The notes beneath the pieces were generated by a model, which had not been told where the DNA came from, made no database searches, and worked only from the letters and a program-made list of their open reading frames with translations. Positions 60,853-64,000 of a stretch of 64,000 bases of DNA are shown piece after piece; within the stretch, counting starts at the first letter, position 1; each line of letters begins with the position of its first letter. The position numbers and the translations under genes were made by a program. The stretch covers positions 12,402-76,401 of the forward strand of contig JBOGUF010000115.1 in assembly GCA_050696075.1 (NCBI GenBank), read 5' to 3'. The stretch comes from JBOGUF01 sp050696075 (GTDB lineage: Bacteria; Chloroflexota; Chloroflexia; Thermomicrobiales; UBA6265).

Positions 60853-61800
60853 ATGGCAGCCTACATCCTGCGACGGCTTCTGCAATCGGCCGTGATGGTC
60901 TTTCTGGTCGCTTCGCTGGTCGCCGTCCTCATCCATCTCATCCCCGGCGACCCGACCTACGTCATTTTGGGGGAGAACCAGGTCACACCGGAGCGCGTCG
61001 CGGCGGTGCGAAAAGACTTGGGACTCGACCGGCCGATCCTCGTCCAGTACGGCGAGTGGTTGAGGAACGCCGCCCGCGGCGATTTTGGCAGCTCCCTGAC
61101 GAGCAAGCGCGAGATCGCGCCCGACCTAGCGAAACGCCTGCCGCGCACCTTTGAGCTGATTTTTATCTCGACGATCCTCTCGGTCGTCATTGGGATCCCG
61201 GCCGGTATCGTCGCGGCGCGGCATCACAACCGGCCGCCGGACATCGTGGTCTCGACGCTAGCGCTGATCGGCGTCTCGTCGCCGGTCTTCGTCGTCGGCA
61301 CTCTCCTGCTCCTGGTCTTCGGCGTCAAGTGGGAGGTGCTGCCGGCGACCGGCTTCGTCGCGTTCTGGAACGACCCGCTGGGGCATGTGCAACGGCTGAT
61401 CCTGCCGTCGGTGACGCTGGCAATCCTGAACGCGGCGGTGGTGCTGCGCATGACCCGTTCGTCGCTGCTGGAGGTGCTCGGCGAGGACTATGTCCGGACC
61501 GCTCGCGCGAAAGGGCTCACCTCGCGGCGCGTGCTCTACGCGCACGCGCTGCGCAATGCGCTCGTGCCGGTCATCACCGTGGTCGGGCTGGAGATGGGCA
61601 GCCTGCTGGGCGGCACCGTCCTCGTCGAGTACATCTTCAACTGGCCTGGCCTGAGCACCTACTTGATTATGGCAATCAGTCAGCGCGATTACCCGGTGGT
61701 GCAGACGGTTGTCCTGGTGATTGCGACACTCTTTGTGCTGCTCAACCTGCTGACTGACCTGCTCTACGCCGTCGTCGACCCGAGGATCAGGTATGGCTAG
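60853..61800 (+). CDS. dppB: DppB/OppB-type ABC transporter permease
   Basis: A 315-residue permease: AAYILRRLLQSAVMVFLVASLVAVLIHLIPGDP is the classical DppB N-terminus; the EAA-like loop EDYVRTARAKGLTSRRVLYAHALRNALVPV is present, as is FNWPGLSTYLIMAISQRDYPVVQ. ATG 60853 is the family start; the frame above it reads the hairpin. It overlaps dppC by 8 bases. Confidence 0.93.
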   Translation: MAAYILRRLLQSAVMVFLVASLVAVLIHLIPGDPTYVILGENQVTPERVAAVRKDLGLDRPILVQYGEWLRNAARGDFGSSLTSKREIAPDLAKRLPRTFELIFISTILSVVIGIPAGIVAARHHNRPPDIVVSTLALIGVSSPVFVVGTLLLLVFGVKWEVLPATGFVAFWNDPLGHVQRLILPSVTLAILNAAVVLRMTRSSLLEVLGEDYVRTARAKGLTSRRVLYAHALRNALVPVITVVGLEMGSLLGGTVLVEYIFNWPGLSTYLIMAISQRDYPVVQTVVLVIATLFVLLNLLTDLLYAVVDPRIRYG

Positions 61801-62713
61801 CAGCAAGGGTCCCTCGACGGTGACCACTCGGCCAGCCGCCGATGTGCCTGCCGAGCGGCGCTTCGAATCAGCGGCTCCCCGACGGCGGTCCCTCATCCGC
61901 GAGGTCATCAAGATGCCGCGGGTCTGGATTCCGGGGGGCGCGCTGTTGGCGCTGGGCCTGGTCGCCATCTTTGCCCCGCTTCTGACCCCCAGCGATCCGT
62001 TCGCCATGAACACGCCGGCCGCGCTCCAGGGGCCAACCGATGGCCATGTGTTCGGGACCGACGAGTACGGCCGCGACCTGTTCAGCCGATTGATCCGGGG
62101 GAGCCGCTCGTCGCTGTTGGTGGCCATCACCTCGGTCTCGATCGCCTGCTCCGCCGGGCTGCTGATTGGCGTCACCGGGGCGTACTTCGGCGGCTGGTGG
62201 GACATCGTTTCGATGCGCGCGGTCGACGTATTGCTGACCTTCCCGCCGATCCTGCTGGCGATCACCGTTGTGGCGTTTCTGGGACCGAGCATCCCAAATC
62301 TCATCGGCGTGATCGCCCTGCTCTATACTCCGCGTTTCGCCCGTCTGAGCTACGGCTCCGCGCTCCAGGTGAAGCAGCGCGATTACATCCAGGCGGCCCA
62401 GGTCATCGGCGCGACCGCGCCGCGCATCCTGGTGACAGGGATCATGCCGAACATCCTGGCGCCGATTTTCGTGCAGATTTCGCTGAGTCTCGGGTTTGCC
62501 ATCCTGCTCGAATCGGGTCTCAGTTTCCTGGGACTCGGGACGCCGCCGCCTGAACCGTCGTGGGGCAACATGGTCGGCGTCGGCCGCGGCTACATGCGTC
62601 AGAACGGATGGTACGTCTTCTGGCCGTCGATGGCGATCTCGCTCGCCATCCTCGCCTGCAACACGCTCGGTGACGGCCTGCGCGATGCACTTGATCCCCG
62701 TCTGCGGCGGTAG
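61793..62713 (+). CDS. dppC: DppC/OppC-type ABC transporter permease
   Basis: A 306-residue permease: FGTDEYGRDLFSRLIRGSRSSLLVAI is the conserved DppC segment, and QVKQRDYIQAAQVIGATAPRILVTGIMPNILAPI is the ATPase-docking loop; it ends NTLGDGLRDALDPRLRR. The cytoplasmic N-terminus is extended (about 45 residues). No DppD/DppF ATPase genes follow. Confidence 0.93.
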   Translation: MASSKGPSTVTTRPAADVPAERRFESAAPRRRSLIREVIKMPRVWIPGGALLALGLVAIFAPLLTPSDPFAMNTPAALQGPTDGHVFGTDEYGRDLFSRLIRGSRSSLLVAITSVSIACSAGLLIGVTGAYFGGWWDIVSMRAVDVLLTFPPILLAITVVAFLGPSIPNLIGVIALLYTPRFARLSYGSALQVKQRDYIQAAQVIGATAPRILVTGIMPNILAPIFVQISLSLGFAILLESGLSFLGLGTPPPEPSWGNMVGVGRGYMRQNGWYVFWPSMAISLAILACNTLGDGLRDALDPRLRR

Positions 62714-62763
62714 TTGCCGGACACGGCTTGGTTGGGACAGGACAATGAGGAGGCAATCGACCT

Positions 62764-63501
62764 GTGTCGCACGCGGCATACATGAACTGGATTGATTTCG
62801 AGCGGCACGCCGAGCAGACCGATCTCGTGCTGATGCCGTTCGGCGCGGTGGAGGTCTACGGGCCGCACCTGCCGATGGGGGCGGACGGCATCGCGACCGC
62901 TGCGCTGGCAGCGCGGGTGGCGGAGCGTGTGCCGGCGTTTGTCGCGCCGCTTATCCCCGTCGGCTTTTCGGAGACGCTCGCGGAGTACCCCGGTACGCTC
63001 TCGGTGCGGCCGGAGTCGCTGGTTGCCTATGGCCGAGATGTGGCGGAGAGCTTCATCCGCTGGGGATGCCGCCGCATGCTCTTCGTCAACGGCCATGCCG
63101 GCAACGTGCCGTACCTGAGCGAGTTGGCGCGGCAACTCGAACAGGCGCACGGGGTGCATTGCGCCCAGATCGACTGGTGGCGCTTCATCCAGCCGCTGGT
63201 CGAGGATATCGTGGAGAGCGATTGTCTGCCGCACGGGCACGCATCCGAATTTGGGACGAGCGTCATGCTCCATCTCGCTCCGGAGCACGTGAAGATGGAG
63301 CGTGCGCTGCGCAACGAACCCGAGGCTCGCAACGGTTTTCCCGACTTCCTCCGGCCGATGAGCTACCGCGCGCAAACATCGAGTGGCGTGCTGGGCGACG
63401 CGACGGTCGGCTCAGCGGATAAGGGCGCCGAGGTACTCCGGCGGGCGGTCGACCGCGTTGTCGCGTTTGTCACCAGCGACGCCTTCCAGACGAAGGTCTG
63501 A
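62764..63501 (+). CDS. Creatininase-family hydrolase
   Basis: A 245-residue metal-dependent amidohydrolase-fold protein. LMPFGAVEVYGPHLPMGADGIATA has the Glu, His and Asp ligands of creatininase, and FVNGHAGN and GHASEFGTS supply the other ligands. The family opens creatinine and also includes formamide-cleaving enzymes of cofactor metabolism. The position after DppABC and the hydantoinase supports action on a cyclic amide. GTG 62764 was chosen; the ribosome-binding site is GAGGAGG upstream by about 12-18 bases. Confidence 0.88.
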   Translation: MSHAAYMNWIDFERHAEQTDLVLMPFGAVEVYGPHLPMGADGIATAALAARVAERVPAFVAPLIPVGFSETLAEYPGTLSVRPESLVAYGRDVAESFIRWGCRRMLFVNGHAGNVPYLSELARQLEQAHGVHCAQIDWWRFIQPLVEDIVESDCLPHGHASEFGTSVMLHLAPEHVKMERALRNEPEARNGFPDFLRPMSYRAQTSSGVLGDATVGSADKGAEVLRRAVDRVVAFVTSDAFQTKV

Positions 63502-63526
63502 CCCCGACCTGAGTTCGGCGGCGTGG

Positions 63527-64000
63527 CTACGTTAACCGCAGGAAGGCTACGGCGATCTCGGCGGGCATGCGGCGTGGCCGACCGGATTGCACGTCGACGT
63601 AAGCCCAGAGGGTGCGGGCGCGGACGACGACGGCGCCGAGCGGTGCAGCGACGGATTCTGGTGGAAACAGGCCGTCTACCGGCCGATCGGCGTCCAGTTC
63701 GGCGGCGGTCACGCGGGCGATTTCGTAGGCGCGGATGGCGCGGGCGGCGCCGAGCTCGACCGGCCAAGTGGTGACGCGTAGCCAGTCGCCGGCGACGGCG
63801 GGACGCAGATAGTCGATCTCGTGACGGCGCGCGACGAAGGTGCCGCCCAACTCGCGCAGACGGGCCGCGTCGTAGCCGGCGGCGGCCGCGTGGTCGATCG
63901 CCGCTTGTTCCAAGTAGTTCAGGTAGCTGGCGTTGTTGACGTGGCCCAGGCCGTCGATCTCGTGCTGGCGGACGCGGACGTGGAGGACGTAGATGTGGGC
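63527..64000 (-). CDS. Acyl-CoA thioesterase, 4HBT family, 5' part outside
   Basis: The minus-strand frame is open to the last base of the window, so the N-terminus is missing. The visible 157 residues begin AHIYVLHVRVRQHEIDGLGHVNNASYLNYLEQAA, the hot-dog thioesterase signature with the catalytic Asp in EIDGLGHVNNA (short motif HEID). The remaining part (RHEIDYLRPAVAGDWLRVTTW, ARTLWAYVD) is typical of the YbgC/FatA-like 4HBT group. It is convergent with the creatininase gene. Confidence 0.88.
   Translation of the reverse strand, partial: AHIYVLHVRVRQHEIDGLGHVNNASYLNYLEQAAIDHAAAAGYDAARLRELGGTFVARRHEIDYLRPAVAGDWLRVTTWPVELGAARAIRAYEIARVTAAELDADRPVDGLFPPESVAAPLGAVVVRARTLWAYVDVQSGRPRRMPAEIAVAFLRLT

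Overview
The window is GC-rich (about two thirds G+C by eye), with Tat-type signal peptides ending in -AQDASPVA/-AQE, DUF4397-type secreted proteins, many sugar ABC importers and many GTG starts. This composition and gene style resemble Chloroflexota, class Thermomicrobia (Sphaerobacter/Thermomicrobium-like); that assignment is inference, because no rRNA or marker gene is present. No tRNA, rRNA, CRISPR array, transposase or integrase was found. A ChbG/YdjC deacetylase gene is cut by the left edge and a 4HBT thioesterase gene by the right edge.

Layout. 1-5.4 kb: ChbG/YdjC end, sugar ABC importer 1 (binding protein plus two permeases), then a HEPN gene with an overlapping partner, a decayed copy of the permease 3' end, and an orphan HicB-like gene. 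5.4-12.5 kb: GH38 alpha-mannosidase-like enzyme, DUF4397 secreted protein, RraA-family protein, UxuA mannonate dehydratase, DUF5005/DUF4185-type propeller enzyme. 12.7-25.4 kb: FadR-type GntR regulator, LplA/B/C-type oligosaccharide importer with two tandem binding proteins, an epimerase/dehydrogenase, GH78 alpha-L-rhamnosidase, rhamnose mutarotase, L-rhamnonate dehydratase and an SDR dehydrogenase: a non-phosphorylative rhamnose route. 25.5-34 kb: importer 3, in which one permease is fused to an exported seven-bladed WD40-like propeller, its IclR regulator, and a divergent operon of a 2-hydroxyacid dehydrogenase, an ABM monooxygenase and an LLM oxidoreductase. 34-37.3 kb: Phd/RelE and PIN toxin-antitoxin loci around a PLP decarboxylase. 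37.3-46.6 kb: DapA-type aldolase, a 5'-truncated permease, two enolase-superfamily dehydratases, a GH105/GH88 hydrolase, importer 4 and a second IclR regulator. 46.8-53.5 kb: Fsr-type MFS exporter, DUF4062 protein, small unknown protein, FAD amino-acid oxidase/dehydrogenase, receiver-only response regulator, and an S9-peptidase homologue lacking its catalytic residues. 53.7-64 kb: ATP-dependent hydantoinase HyuB/HyuA, GntR regulator, nitrilase-family amidase, peptide-type importer DppABC, creatininase-family hydrolase, thioesterase.

Taken together, most of the window looks like an accessory carbohydrate island for plant cell-wall polymers (rhamnogalacturonan, uronates, mannosides), followed by a cyclic-amide/amino-acid catabolic cluster. 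None of the five ABC systems has an ATPase gene here, so they probably borrow ATPases encoded elsewhere.

The most unusual signals are: the propeller-permease fusion; a recurring set of tandem repeats whose units are all 7 bp long, sitting at gene borders; at least three families of long intergenic inverted repeats; and a HEPN cassette bracketed by copies of one permease 3' end.
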